DNA of 64,000 bases, from assembly GCF_033095865.1 (NCBI RefSeq), contig NZ_AP019365.1, positions 1,461,501-1,525,500 of the forward strand. Reading direction: 5' to 3'. The notes under the pieces were generated by a model that was not told the origin of the DNA, made no database searches, and saw nothing but the letters and a program-made list of their open reading frames with translations. Position numbers and translations under genes: made by a program. The DNA comes from Pseudomonas sp. KU43P. Its GTDB lineage: Bacteria; Pseudomonadota; Gammaproteobacteria; Pseudomonadales; Pseudomonadaceae. Shown here piece by piece: positions 43,043-52,204 of this stretch (position 1 is its first letter; every line of letters starts with the position of its first letter).

Positions 43043-44221
43043 TTACTTGGACAGGTAGCGCATCCCTTCTTCCAACCCCTGCAAGGTCAGTGGATACATC
43101 TTGTCCTCGATCAAATCCCGCACCAGGTGGGTCGAGGCCGTGTAGTCCCAGGCCTGTTTCGGGTACGGGTTGATCCAGATGACCTTCTTGAATTTCTCCA
43201 TGAAGCGCTGAATCCACACGTAGCCTGCCTCTTCGTTCCAGTGCTCCACGCTGCCGCCCGGCTGGGTGATCTCGTAGGGCGCCATGGCCGCATCGCCGAC
43301 GAATACCACCTTGTAGTCATCGCCGTACTTGTGCAGCAGGTCGAACGTGGAATACCGCTCCGAAGTGCGACGTAGGTTGTTCTTCCACACCGACTCGTAC
43401 ACACAGTTGTGGAAGTAGTAATACTCCAGGTGCTTGAACTCGGTCTTGCAGGCCGAGAACAGTTCTTCGCAGACCTTGACGTGGGCATCCATCGAGCCGC
43501 CGATGTCGAACAGCAGCAACAGCTTCACCGTGTTGCGCCGCTCGGGGCGCATCTGGATGTTCAGCAGCCCGGCATCACGGGCGGTGTGGTCGATGGTGCC
43601 GTCGATATCCAGCTCCTCGGCAGCCCCTTCGCGGGCGAACTTGCGCAGCCGGCGCAGGGCCAGCTTGATGTTGCGTGTGCCCAGTTCGACCTGGTCGTCG
43701 AGGTTCTTGTACTCGCGCTGGTCCCACACCTTCACCGCCTTGCCCTGGCGCTTGCCGGCCTCGCCCACGCGGATGCCCTCGGGGTTGAAACCGCCCGAGC
43801 CGAACGGGCTGGTGCCGCCGGTGCCGATCCACTTGTTGCCGCCGGCGTGGCGTTCCTTCTGTTCTTCGAGGCGCTTCTTGAATGCTTCGATCAGCTTGTC
43901 CAGGCCCCCCAGGGACTGGATCTGCGCGCGCTCTTCATCGGTCAGCGAACGCTCGAATTCCTTGCGCAGCCAGTCTTCGGGGATCAACGCCTCAAGGTGC
44001 TGGTCGAGGTTCTCCAGGCCCTTGAAGTAGGCCGAGAACGCCCGGTCGAACTTGTCGAAATGGCGCTCGTCCTTCACCAGGATGGCCCGGGCCAGGTAGT
44101 AGAACTCGTCCATGTCGGCGAACACCACGCGCTTTTGCAGGGCGTTCAGCAGGTCGAGCAGCTCGCGTACCGACACCGGCACCTTGGCCGCGCGCATTTC
44201 ATTGAACAGGTTGAGCAGCAT
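43043..44221 (-). CDS. VWA-domain protein (CoxE-like) paired with a MoxR ATPase
   Basis: 392 residues. The C-terminal von Willebrand A domain has the metal-site motif LLFDIGGSMDAHVKVCEELF (DxGxS); FHNCVYESVWKNNLRRTSER and VFVGDAAMAPYEIT follow. The N-terminal half is a charged helical region with FAYIGTGGTSPFG-like loop sequence in the middle. It starts 12 bases after the MoxR-type gene. Such pairs act as chaperones that insert cofactors or mature metal enzymes; the client here is unknown. Confidence 0.88.
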   Translation of the reverse strand: MLLNLFNEMRAAKVPVSVRELLDLLNALQKRVVFADMDEFYYLARAILVKDERHFDKFDRAFSAYFKGLENLDQHLEALIPEDWLRKEFERSLTDEERAQIQSLGGLDKLIEAFKKRLEEQKERHAGGNKWIGTGGTSPFGSGGFNPEGIRVGEAGKRQGKAVKVWDQREYKNLDDQVELGTRNIKLALRRLRKFAREGAAEELDIDGTIDHTARDAGLLNIQMRPERRNTVKLLLLFDIGGSMDAHVKVCEELFSACKTEFKHLEYYYFHNCVYESVWKNNLRRTSERYSTFDLLHKYGDDYKVVFVGDAAMAPYEITQPGGSVEHWNEEAGYVWIQRFMEKFKKVIWINPYPKQAWDYTASTHLVRDLIEDKMYPLTLQGLEEGMRYLSK

Positions 44222-44233
44222 GGCCGGCTCCTG

Positions 44234-45079
44234 TCAGCGGTTGCCGCGCCGGCTCATGAAGGCCAGGCGTTCGAGCAACTGCACGTCCTGCTCGTTCTTC
44301 ACCAGGGCGCCGGCCAGCGGTGGAATGGCTTTGGTCGGGTCGCGCTCGCGCAGCACCGCTTCGCCGATGTTGTCGGCCATCAGCAGCTTGAGCCAGTCGA
44401 CCAGTTCGGAGGTGGACGGCTTCTTCTTCAGGCCCGGCACCTTGCGCACATCGAAGAACACGTCCAGCGCCTCACTGACCAGCGATTGCTTGATGTCTGG
44501 GTAGTGCACATCGACGATCTGCTGCAGCGTGGCGCGGTCGGGGAAGGCGATGTAGTGGAAGAAGCAGCGACGCAGGAAGGCGTCGGGCAGTTCTTTTTCG
44601 TTGTTCGAGGTAATGATGATGATCGGGCGCTGCTTGGCCTTGATGGTCTCGTCGATTTCGTAGACGTAGAACTCCATCTTGTCGAGTTCCTGCAGCAGGT
44701 CGTTGGGGAACTCGATGTCGGCCTTGTCGATCTCGTCGATCAGCAGGATCACCCGCTCCTCGGCTTCGAAGGCTTCCCAGAGCTTGCCCTTCTTCAGGTA
44801 GTTGCGCACGTCATGGACCTTGTCCACGCCCAGTTGCGAGTCGCGCAGGCGGCTGACCGCGTCGTACTCGTAGAGGCCCTGGTGGGCCTTGGTGGTGGAT
44901 TTGATGTGCCAGGTGATCAGGCGGGCGCCGAAGGAGGCGGCCAGTTGCTCGGCCAGCATGGTCTTGCCGGTGCCGGGCTCGCCCTTGACCAGGAGCGGGC
45001 GTTCGAGGGTGATGGCCGCGTTGACCGCCAATTTCAAGTCGTCTGTGGCGACATAGTCGCGGGTGCCTTCGAACTTCAT
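44234..45079 (-). CDS. MoxR-family AAA+ ATPase
   Basis: 281 residues. Walker A is LLVKGEPGTGKTMLAEQLA, Walker B is RVILLIDEIDKADIEFPNDL, and sensor 1 is PIIIITSNNEKELPDAFLRR. ATG 45079 (MKFEGTRDYVATDDLKL) is chosen over an extension into REP DNA. It precedes the VWA-domain gene by 12 bases, the classic MoxR-VWA pair. Confidence 0.93.
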   Translation of the reverse strand: MKFEGTRDYVATDDLKLAVNAAITLERPLLVKGEPGTGKTMLAEQLAASFGARLITWHIKSTTKAHQGLYEYDAVSRLRDSQLGVDKVHDVRNYLKKGKLWEAFEAEERVILLIDEIDKADIEFPNDLLQELDKMEFYVYEIDETIKAKQRPIIIITSNNEKELPDAFLRRCFFHYIAFPDRATLQQIVDVHYPDIKQSLVSEALDVFFDVRKVPGLKKKPSTSELVDWLKLLMADNIGEAVLRERDPTKAIPPLAGALVKNEQDVQLLERLAFMSRRGNR

Positions 45080-45109
45080 CGGGAGTGTCCTCTGTGGGGT
45101 GCCCGTTGC

Positions 45110-45203
45110 GGCCCTATCGCCGGCAAGCCGGCTCCCACAGGTGCTCCACACGTCTCGAAATCTGTGGGGTGGCTGTGGGAGCCGGCTTGCCGGCGATAGG
45201 GCC
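45110..45203. repeat. REPIN
   Basis: Inverted REP pair immediately upstream of the MoxR-type gene. The arms are canonical and the spacer is about 35 bases. Confidence 0.94.
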
Positions 45204-45308
45204 AGGGCAGGCAGCGTATGTTGTCATTTGCCAACGACTATAACGCGGGCCTCGGCAGCTGGAAACGCAGACCGGCTATTCAGTCCCTGAATGGCCCGTC
45301 ACACCCGC

Positions 45309-46382
45309 TCAGTCGGAATCGGGCGCCGACTTCTCATAACGTGCATTGAATGCCTGGATGAACCCGTTGCGCAGAATCTGCAAAAACGCTTCGAAGGCAC
45401 TGATGTCCTGCTGGTGCACGCTACCGCTCAGCTCCACGCGGGTGGCGAACTGGTTCTTCGGCTGGTTCTTCAGCACCGTTTCGCTGGCCCCCACCAGCGC
45501 TTCCCACACCGATCGGAAGAAGCCCTTGTTCTTGTTTTCCACGTCCTGCTGCCAGTTGAACACGTCGACATCACGCAGCAGGGGTTTGATATAGCCGTTC
45601 AGCCGGCCATTCTCCGCTTGGGCCTCGATCACCACATCGCCGTGCCCGGCATTGAAGTCGAACTTGCCGTAGGCGCTGGCGAAGTCGTTGAGCCTGCGCA
45701 GCTCGATGCCGGTGGCGCGCAGGCGGAACTGGAAGTCGTCGAAGTCGCTGAATGGGTCAAAGGTGGCGCGGCTCTCTACCTTGGCGTCGCCCAGCAGCAA
45801 CGCGGTGGCCTCGAAGCTGGCGTCGCGTCGGCCTTTCTGGTCGCGCACGTTGGTCAGGTTGCGGATGTTGGCATCCAGTTGGGTGGCCTTGAGGTCGACT
45901 GGCGGCTTGGAGTTGAAGTTGCGAAAGGTCAGGGTGCCATTGTCGATGCGCACTTCGTTGAGGGTGATGGGCAGCAGCTTTTCCAGCTGCTGGCGCCAAT
46001 CGGTGCCCTGGCCGGTCTGCGAGGCCTGCTTGCTGCCACCGTCGACGAAGTTGAGCACGGGCTTGACGAAGGTGACTTCGGCCACCACGGCGTGGTCGTA
46101 CCACAGCGAATGCCAGCTCACCGACAGGTCGATCAAGGGGGCATCGAGCAGCGGCACCGGCACCTTGCCGCTGGTCTTGACGATCTTCAGGCCATTGATC
46201 TTGTAGGCGCCGCGCCACCAGGCGAGGTCCACGTCGATGACCCGGCCACGATATTCGCCCATGTCGGCCAGCTTTTCGTTGAGGTAGTCGCGCACCAGGT
46301 AGGGGAGCGCCAGGTGCAAGGCCACCAGCAGCACGACCAGGCCGGCGAGGCCGAGCAGCGGCCAGCGGTAGCGAGCATTCAT
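45309..46382 (-). CDS. DUF748 (AsmA-like) envelope protein
   Basis: 357 residues. One N-terminal membrane helix (WPLLGLAGLVVLLVALHLAL) is followed by a periplasmic beta-rich domain with ALPYLVRDYLNEKLADMG, IRIDNGTLTFRNFNSKPPVD-like and LKATQLDANIRNLTN segments, as in DUF748/AsmA-family proteins. These are related to bridge-like lipid-transfer proteins of the envelope, though this short member is uncharacterised. It is divergent from cysK. Confidence 0.85.
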   Translation of the reverse strand: MNARYRWPLLGLAGLVVLLVALHLALPYLVRDYLNEKLADMGEYRGRVIDVDLAWWRGAYKINGLKIVKTSGKVPVPLLDAPLIDLSVSWHSLWYDHAVVAEVTFVKPVLNFVDGGSKQASQTGQGTDWRQQLEKLLPITLNEVRIDNGTLTFRNFNSKPPVDLKATQLDANIRNLTNVRDQKGRRDASFEATALLLGDAKVESRATFDPFSDFDDFQFRLRATGIELRRLNDFASAYGKFDFNAGHGDVVIEAQAENGRLNGYIKPLLRDVDVFNWQQDVENKNKGFFRSVWEALVGASETVLKNQPKNQFATRVELSGSVHQQDISAFEAFLQILRNGFIQAFNARYEKSAPDSD

Positions 46383-46513
46383 CGCAGGCTCTCCAAGGCA
46401 GGATGCTCGGTTGACCGCACACGCTGGCGTGGAGTTCGAACAGGCTTTACTGGCTTCGGGGGCAGGCTTACCCTTTAAGTCTTTCCCTGCTCATTCATGT
46501 CAAGGATCCTGCC

Positions 46514-47488
<975 letters not shown>

Positions 47489-47660
47489 TCCGCCCGGCCG
47501 CTGATCCGGCGCAATACTCGGCGGCCTGGTTTATTGCAAAATCTTCATGACTGAGATCCTGCCCAGGTTGTTTTTACCTGGGCGGGATGGGTTTATGATG
47601 GCCGGATGATTTTTTTGGCAGCAGGCAGCGCTGGCCTGTTTCCATTCCAAGGAGTGTTGC

Positions 47661-48596
47661 ATGACCTTATCCTTCCTCGCCAAGGCGGGTGTCCTGCTGG
47701 TGTTCTTCGCCAGTGTGCTGTTCGTGCACCTGCGCGGCAAGGCACGCCTGCCGGTGTTGCGCCAGTTCGTCAACCATTCGGCGCTGTTCGCGCCCTATAA
47801 CACCCTGATGTACCTGTTCTCTGGCGTGCCGTCCAAGCCCTACCTGGACCGCCAGCGTTTCCCGGAACTGGATGTGCTCAAGGACAACTGGCAGGTCATC
47901 CGCGAAGAGGCCATGCGCCTGTTCGACGAGGGCTACATCCGCGCCGCCGAGAAGGACAACGACGCCGGTTTCGGTTCGTTCTTCAAGAAAGGCTGGAAGC
48001 GCTTCTACCTGAAGTGGTACGACAAACCGCTGCCGTCCGCCGAGGCGCTGTGCCCGAAGACCGTCGAACTGGTCAGTAGCATCCCCAACGTCAAGGGGGC
48101 GATGTTCGCCTTGTTGCCCGGCGGCAGTCACCTCAACCCGCACCGCGACCCGTTCGCCGGCTCCCTGCGCTATCACCTGGGCCTGTCGACGCCGAACTCC
48201 GACGACTGCCGCATCTACGTCGACGGCCAGGTCTATGCCTGGCGCGATGGCGAAGATGTGATGTTCGACGAAACCTACGTGCACTGGGTCAAGAACGAAA
48301 CCGACGTGACGCGGGTGATTCTGTTCTGCGACATCGAGCGCCCACTGAGCAGCCCGTTGATGACCCGCATCAACCGCAAGGTCAGCGCCTTCCTCGGCCG
48401 CGCCACCGCGCCGCAGAACACCGATGATGAGCGCGTGGGCGGGATCAACCAGGCGTATGCCTGGAGCAAGCGCTTCAGCAACAAGATCAGCACCCGGGTG
48501 AAGCAGTTCAAGCGCGCCAACCCCAAGGCCTATCGCATTCTGCGGCCGGTACTGGCGGTGGTGGTCGCTTACCTGCTGTATCGCTGGTTGTTCTGA
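47661..48596 (+). CDS. lpxO: lipid A hydroxylase LpxO (aspartyl/asparaginyl beta-hydroxylase family)
   Basis: 311 residues. One hydrophobic helix at each end (residues ~7-23 and ~293-310). The 2-oxoglutarate/iron site reads GGSHLNPHRDPFAGSLRYHL (HxD) and ETYVHWVKNETDVTRVILF (distal His and Arg). It adds a 2-hydroxyl to a secondary acyl chain of lipid A at the inner membrane. AAGGAG precedes the ATG. Together with eptA, the window carries two lipid A modification enzymes, though not adjacent. Confidence 0.92.
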   Translation: MTLSFLAKAGVLLVFFASVLFVHLRGKARLPVLRQFVNHSALFAPYNTLMYLFSGVPSKPYLDRQRFPELDVLKDNWQVIREEAMRLFDEGYIRAAEKDNDAGFGSFFKKGWKRFYLKWYDKPLPSAEALCPKTVELVSSIPNVKGAMFALLPGGSHLNPHRDPFAGSLRYHLGLSTPNSDDCRIYVDGQVYAWRDGEDVMFDETYVHWVKNETDVTRVILFCDIERPLSSPLMTRINRKVSAFLGRATAPQNTDDERVGGINQAYAWSKRFSNKISTRVKQFKRANPKAYRILRPVLAVVVAYLLYRWLF

Positions 48597-48607
48597 TTGT
48601 CTGTTGC

Positions 48608-48671
48608 GCCCTATCGCCGGCAAGCCGGCTCCTACATGACCTGTAGGAGCCGGCTTGCCGGCGATAGGGCC
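48608..48671. repeat. REPIN, short-spacer form
   Basis: The shortest REPIN in the window. The arms form an almost continuous palindrome because the spacer is only about 6 bases, and the complementarity extends into CTCCTACA/TGTAGGAG. Confidence 0.95.
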
Positions 48672-48697
48672 CGGTCAGGCAACCCAAGGTGCAGCTA

Positions 48698-48726
48698 TTG
48701 CCCACCACCCGATACACCGCTATAGT
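48698..48726 (+). promoter_or_regulatory. sigma-70 promoter of the leader/EamA exporter transcript
   Basis: TTGCCC (48698-48703) and TATAGT (48721-48726) are separated by exactly 17 bases. Transcription starting near 48733 gives a leader of about 300 bases before the exporter gene, long enough for attenuation control. Confidence 0.6.
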
Positions 48727-48758
48727 CCGGTGCATTCACTTCCTCGAAGACCCTGTTC

Positions 48759-48920
48759 ATGCCAGCCATCCCTTCCACCACAAGCTTTGCCATCGCGCCA
48801 GTCGCGGGCATTGTCGTGCGTGGCAGCCAGCAGCCGGCCATGGTCAGTCATTACCCACCACCTGTCAGTGGCGTCGTAGGCGGCGTAGCTCCGCCTCTCT
48901 GCGTGGTCGTGCTGGGCTGA
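48759..48920 (+). CDS. candidate valine-rich leader peptide upstream of the EamA exporter
   Basis: A 53-codon frame starting at ATG 48759. Its C-terminal part is VSGVVGGVAPPLCVVVLG, with many Val codons in the last third, resembling branched-chain amino-acid leader peptides such as IvbL. It lies between a well-formed promoter and the exporter gene 114 bases downstream. GGCGG and CCGCC at about 48880-48895 can form a hairpin inside the Val run. No strong ribosome site precedes the ATG, and no terminator-like U-run follows. The rest of the 438-base gap has only the REPIN and promoter. Confidence 0.4.
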   Translation: MPAIPSTTSFAIAPVAGIVVRGSQQPAMVSHYPPPVSGVVGGVAPPLCVVVLG

Positions 48921-49034
48921 TCGGCTTCTGGCCGCATCCCTTCGCACACGCAACCTACTGAACACGGTCGGCTACTTCCCTTACTGAAGCACACGCCCAC
49001 CGTTCGGCTCATTTGCCCGAATACAGGTGCATAC

Positions 49035-49916
49035 ATGTCTGTCTTTTCCAAAGCATCCGTGGCCTCGGCGGCCACCACCAGCCTGTTCGTCCTGCTGTGG
49101 GGCAGCGGCGCAATCGTCTCCAAGCTCGGCCTGGCCCACGCCAGCCCCTTCGCCTTCCTGCTGTTGCGCTCGGCGCTGGCACTCACCGGGCTGTTGCTGA
49201 TCGGCCCCTTGCTGGGCCTGCGCTGGCCGCGTAGCCGGGGGGCGATCCTGCGCGCCCTGGGTACCGGCTGCGTGCTGCTCGGTGCCTACCAGATCTTCTA
49301 CCTGCTGGCGCTCGATACCCATGTCACCCCCGGCGTCATGGCCACGGTGATGGGCGTGCAACCCATCCTCACCGTGGTGCTGATGGAGCGGCAGCGCTCG
49401 TGGAGCCGGCTGTTCGGCCTTGGCCTGGGGCTGGGTGGGCTGGTGATGGTGGTCTACCAAGGCATCAACCTGGGCGGCGTGTCCCTGCTTGGCATGCTGT
49501 TCGCCTTGCTGGCACTGGCCAGTATGACCTTCGGTTCGATCCTGCAGAAACGCATCACCGACAACCCCATGGGCACGCTGCCGCTTCAGTATCTCGCAGG
49601 CTTTGCCATGTGCGCGGTGTTCGCGCCGCTGCAACCGCTGCATGTGGAGTGGAACGCCAGCTTCATCGGCGCGCTGCTGTGGATGGGCCTGGTGGTTTCG
49701 CTGCTGGCGACCCTGTTGCTGTACCGGCTGATCGCCAAAGGCAACCTGGTCAACGTCACCAGCCTGTTCTACCTGGTGCCGGCGGTGACTGCGGTGATGG
49801 ATTTGCTGATCTTCGGTAACCGCCTGGCGCCACTCAGCCTGCTGGGCATGGGCCTGATCGTGGTCGGCCTGCTGTTCGTGTTCCGCAAGCCGGCGTCGCG
49901 GCTGGCCGAAGCGTAG
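49035..49916 (+). CDS. EamA/DMT-family exporter
   Basis: 293 residues with ten membrane helices in two EamA repeats. LFVLLWGSGAIVSKLGLAHA is the start of the first, LGTGCVLLGAYQIFYLLALD follows, and the second repeat begins at about residue 150 (LGMLFALLALASMTFGSILQ). Members export amino acids or metabolites. The long leader and Val-rich upstream frame suggest an amino acid is involved, which is inference. Confidence 0.88.
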   Translation: MSVFSKASVASAATTSLFVLLWGSGAIVSKLGLAHASPFAFLLLRSALALTGLLLIGPLLGLRWPRSRGAILRALGTGCVLLGAYQIFYLLALDTHVTPGVMATVMGVQPILTVVLMERQRSWSRLFGLGLGLGGLVMVVYQGINLGGVSLLGMLFALLALASMTFGSILQKRITDNPMGTLPLQYLAGFAMCAVFAPLQPLHVEWNASFIGALLWMGLVVSLLATLLLYRLIAKGNLVNVTSLFYLVPAVTAVMDLLIFGNRLAPLSLLGMGLIVVGLLFVFRKPASRLAEA

Positions 49917-49922
49917 GGCGCG

Positions 49923-50393
49923 CTAGCGGAATTCTTCGGGGATGGTGTGGCGCAGCACGCCTTCCTCGAAGTCGAGGGTGCCGGCTTCACGTTGGGTCAG
50001 CAGGTAGTAGAGGAGGGTGTCGAGTGTATGCGTAGGCGGCACTTCGACGGCCAGCATCCTCACGGCCTTCTCGACCTGGCTGGGGCAGCCGAAGTCCTCG
50101 AGCGCTGCACGCACCTGTTCCAGGTCGCCAGCGGCCTTGACCAGGATACGGAGCACCGACGCGCCGCCACTGTGCTGCAGGGCTGCAAACCACGACTGCT
50201 CGCCATCCTCGCGGATGCTGATGGTGTCGCCGGGAGCGATGCCATAGGCATAGAAGGGGATGCTGTCGACCTGGTAGCCAGCGTCGGTGCGTTTCGCCCA
50301 GAGGCCTTCGACCGAAGCGGGTGGGTAGCCTTGGGCATCCTGCTCCAGGCGCCAGAGCACGATCTTGTAGGCTGAGGTTTGCTCAGGGGGCAT
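49923..50393 (-). CDS. DUF4265-family protein
   Basis: 156 residues. YKIVLWRLEQDAQGYPPASV, then GYQVDSIPFYAYGIAPGDTI and GASVLRILVKAAGDLEQVRA match the DUF4265 pattern. C-terminal LLYYLLTQREAGTLDFEEGV is typical. It is cytoplasmic and unrelated to its neighbours. The family has been seen near toxin/immunity loci in some genomes, but here it is solitary. Confidence 0.82.
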   Translation of the reverse strand: MPPEQTSAYKIVLWRLEQDAQGYPPASVEGLWAKRTDAGYQVDSIPFYAYGIAPGDTISIREDGEQSWFAALQHSGGASVLRILVKAAGDLEQVRAALEDFGCPSQVEKAVRMLAVEVPPTHTLDTLLYYLLTQREAGTLDFEEGVLRHTIPEEFR

Positions 50394-50444
50394 GGGGCGT
50401 TACGGGTCAGGAGGGCTGCCTATCGTAATGCGCTTTGGCTGTGT

Positions 50445-50541
50445 TGTCTGTACTGGCCTCATCGCCGGCAAGCCGGCTCCCACAAGGACAGCACTGACCG
50501 CCTGTAGGAGCCGGCTTGCCGGCGATGAGGCCAGTACACAC
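50445..50541. repeat. REPIN with extended palindrome
   Basis: REP arms extended outwards by TGTACTGGCCTCAT and its complement ATGAGGCCAGTACA, which makes the inverted repeat longer than in other copies. Confidence 0.94.
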
Positions 50542-50553
50542 AGCATCAAGATT

Positions 50554-51783
50554 TCAGAAGTAGTAACCGATGTTGATATTGGTCCGGTAATACCAGTCAT
50601 TGCTACCCACCGAGCTGGTGCTGGTCCACCCCGTACCATTCTCCGCTCCACCAAACGGGTTGGCATTTCGTGCCCAGGTCAGGTCGACCCAGGCCATGAT
50701 CGGCATGGCCAGAAACTGCGCGCCGACGGTGAACATCTGCGAGTCGTCCCAGCCATGCTTGTCCTTCATCATCCGGCTGTAGTCGGTGTACAGCTTGATC
50801 TTCTTCAACTGCCCCAGTTTCGGCGTGAACACGTCATAGCCGACGTTGAGCGCACCGATGGTCGCCTTCGAGGCAATCAGGTACGCCGGGGTCAGGCCAT
50901 TGCCGCCCATCAGCACCGCATCGTCGCTGACGCCGGCCGGGTTCTTCGGGTCGTACTCATAGCGGATCGCCTGCCCTGTCACGGTCCAGGGCCCCTGGTT
51001 GAACAGTGCGTGCACGCCGCCCGCCCAGTAGTCGCCGTCATCATGGGTGGTGGCGTTGTACAGCTCGGCGGCTGCCAGGGAAGCGCCGAGCTCGGTCTTC
51101 CAGCCATCGCCGCTGAAGGTACGGGCCACGCGGGCGTTGAGCTGGTTGCGCTTTTCGTTGTCCTGGCGCGATTGCGTGAAGGGCACGGCATTGTCGTCGA
51201 GGTCGGCATAGCGGCCGACCTCCGGCGAGTAGCGCAAGCTCGAGGGCAACATGCGCGGGAAGTAACCGAGCTGCAAATCCCATTGGGCATCCTTGTAGCT
51301 GTATTTCAGCCCGGTGCCGGCGCTGACGCCATAACCCATGAAGAACGGAATGTGGTAGCTCCAGCCGAACTGTGGGTAGGGCTCCAGGCCGAATGGCTTG
51401 AACGGCGCGCCGAATTGCAGGTTGGCTTGCGGGCTGAAGCGGTAGCCGATGTAGCCGCGGTCGATGGAACGCTTGCCATCGTCCTGGAACCAGTAGCCGA
51501 CATCGCTGAACAACTGGCGATGGCTGGCCTGCACGTCGAGTCGGAAGGTGTCGAAAAGGAAGCGGCCGTTGTTTTCGGTGGTGTCCCAGTGTTCGTCGCG
51601 GTAGTTGACGCGCAGCGCGCCCCCGATGTCTAGGCTGCTCTGGCCGTCGTCACTGCGCCAGGCAATGTGCGGGAAGGGCTTTTTCGCGGTGGGTGGCTGG
51701 TCCGGGGCCGCGGGGCCGGGTTCGGAGGCGAAGCTTGTGCAACTGCCGAGAATGAGACCGAGGCTTATCACATATCTGTTCAT
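50554..51783 (-). CDS. outer-membrane porin
   Basis: 409 residues with a signal peptide (MNRYVISLGLILGSCTSFAS) and alternating beta-strand pattern. It ends in phenylalanine (RTNINIGYYF), the outer-membrane sorting signal. DIGGALRVNYRDEHW starts the barrel and YIGYRFSPQANLQFGAPFKP, DWYYRTNINIGYYF are typical of the phosphate-selective/OprP-like or carbohydrate-porin superfamily. The substrate cannot be told. A sigma-54-type promoter lies about 100 bases upstream. Confidence 0.83.
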   Translation of the reverse strand: MNRYVISLGLILGSCTSFASEPGPAAPDQPPTAKKPFPHIAWRSDDGQSSLDIGGALRVNYRDEHWDTTENNGRFLFDTFRLDVQASHRQLFSDVGYWFQDDGKRSIDRGYIGYRFSPQANLQFGAPFKPFGLEPYPQFGWSYHIPFFMGYGVSAGTGLKYSYKDAQWDLQLGYFPRMLPSSLRYSPEVGRYADLDDNAVPFTQSRQDNEKRNQLNARVARTFSGDGWKTELGASLAAAELYNATTHDDGDYWAGGVHALFNQGPWTVTGQAIRYEYDPKNPAGVSDDAVLMGGNGLTPAYLIASKATIGALNVGYDVFTPKLGQLKKIKLYTDYSRMMKDKHGWDDSQMFTVGAQFLAMPIMAWVDLTWARNANPFGGAENGTGWTSTSSVGSNDWYYRTNINIGYYF

Positions 51784-51891
51784 GCCGTGCCCTGCAAGGT
51801 TGGGTGGTTTTCCGCAGGCAAAGGGGGAGCGTCGCCCTGAGTTGCGGGTTTATTGTTTTATGGGTGATATGTTGTTTTACGCAGGGAATAG

Positions 51892-51907
51892 AGCAGGTTC
51901 TGTGCCA
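51892..51907 (-). promoter_or_regulatory. sigma-54-type promoter of the porin gene
   Basis: On the minus strand the sequence is TGGCACAGAACCTGCT. It has GG and GC exactly 10 bases apart, as in the -24/-12 consensus TGGCAC-N5-TTGC. Start of transcription would be near 51881. A strongly A+T-rich stretch (51905-51975) lies upstream, suiting an IHF-bent enhancer contact. Confidence 0.55.
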
Positions 51908-52044
51908 AGCACTTCGATTAATAAAATAGTGAGTAAAAACAATTATTTATATTTGAAACAAAGCAGTTTGTGCCGTATCTGGAACGGGCCGAAAGTTGGG
52001 TTACCGTTATGCCCACTTGTTGTGCAAGTGTGCCTTTGTTTGTA

Positions 52045-52140
52045 TCAGTGAGGGCCTCATCGCCGGCAAGCCGGCTCCTACAGGGTTCCAGGCCTGTGGT
52101 GTACCTGTGGGAGCCGGCTTGCCGGCGATGAGGCCCACTG
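52045..52140. repeat. REPIN with extended palindrome
   Basis: Inverted REP pair with extra symmetry outside the arms (CAGTGAGGGCCTCAT / ATGAGGCCCACTG). It separates the porin promoter region from the terminator of the aromatic cluster. The left end, CAGTGAG, is unmatched at one base. Confidence 0.94.
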
Positions 52141-52148
52141 AGCAGGCC

Positions 52149-52175
52149 AAAAAAAACCGACCCCAAGGGGCCGGT
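52149..52175 (-). terminator. intrinsic terminator of the aromatic operon
   Basis: On the minus strand ACCGGCCCC and GGGGTCGGT pair (nine pairs, one G-T) around a 2-base loop, followed by a run of eight T. It lies 30 bases after the stop of the reductase gene, in the direction of that operon. Confidence 0.9.
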
Positions 52176-52204
52176 CAAGGTTACGCGTGAGCAACGCATT
52201 CACA

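Noticed and set aside
47561..47582. CCCAGGT/ACCTGGG hairpin between cysK and lpxO as a terminator
   Set aside because: The T run is in the loop, and neither strand has a T run after the stem. It may be a regulatory hairpin, but I see no support for termination.
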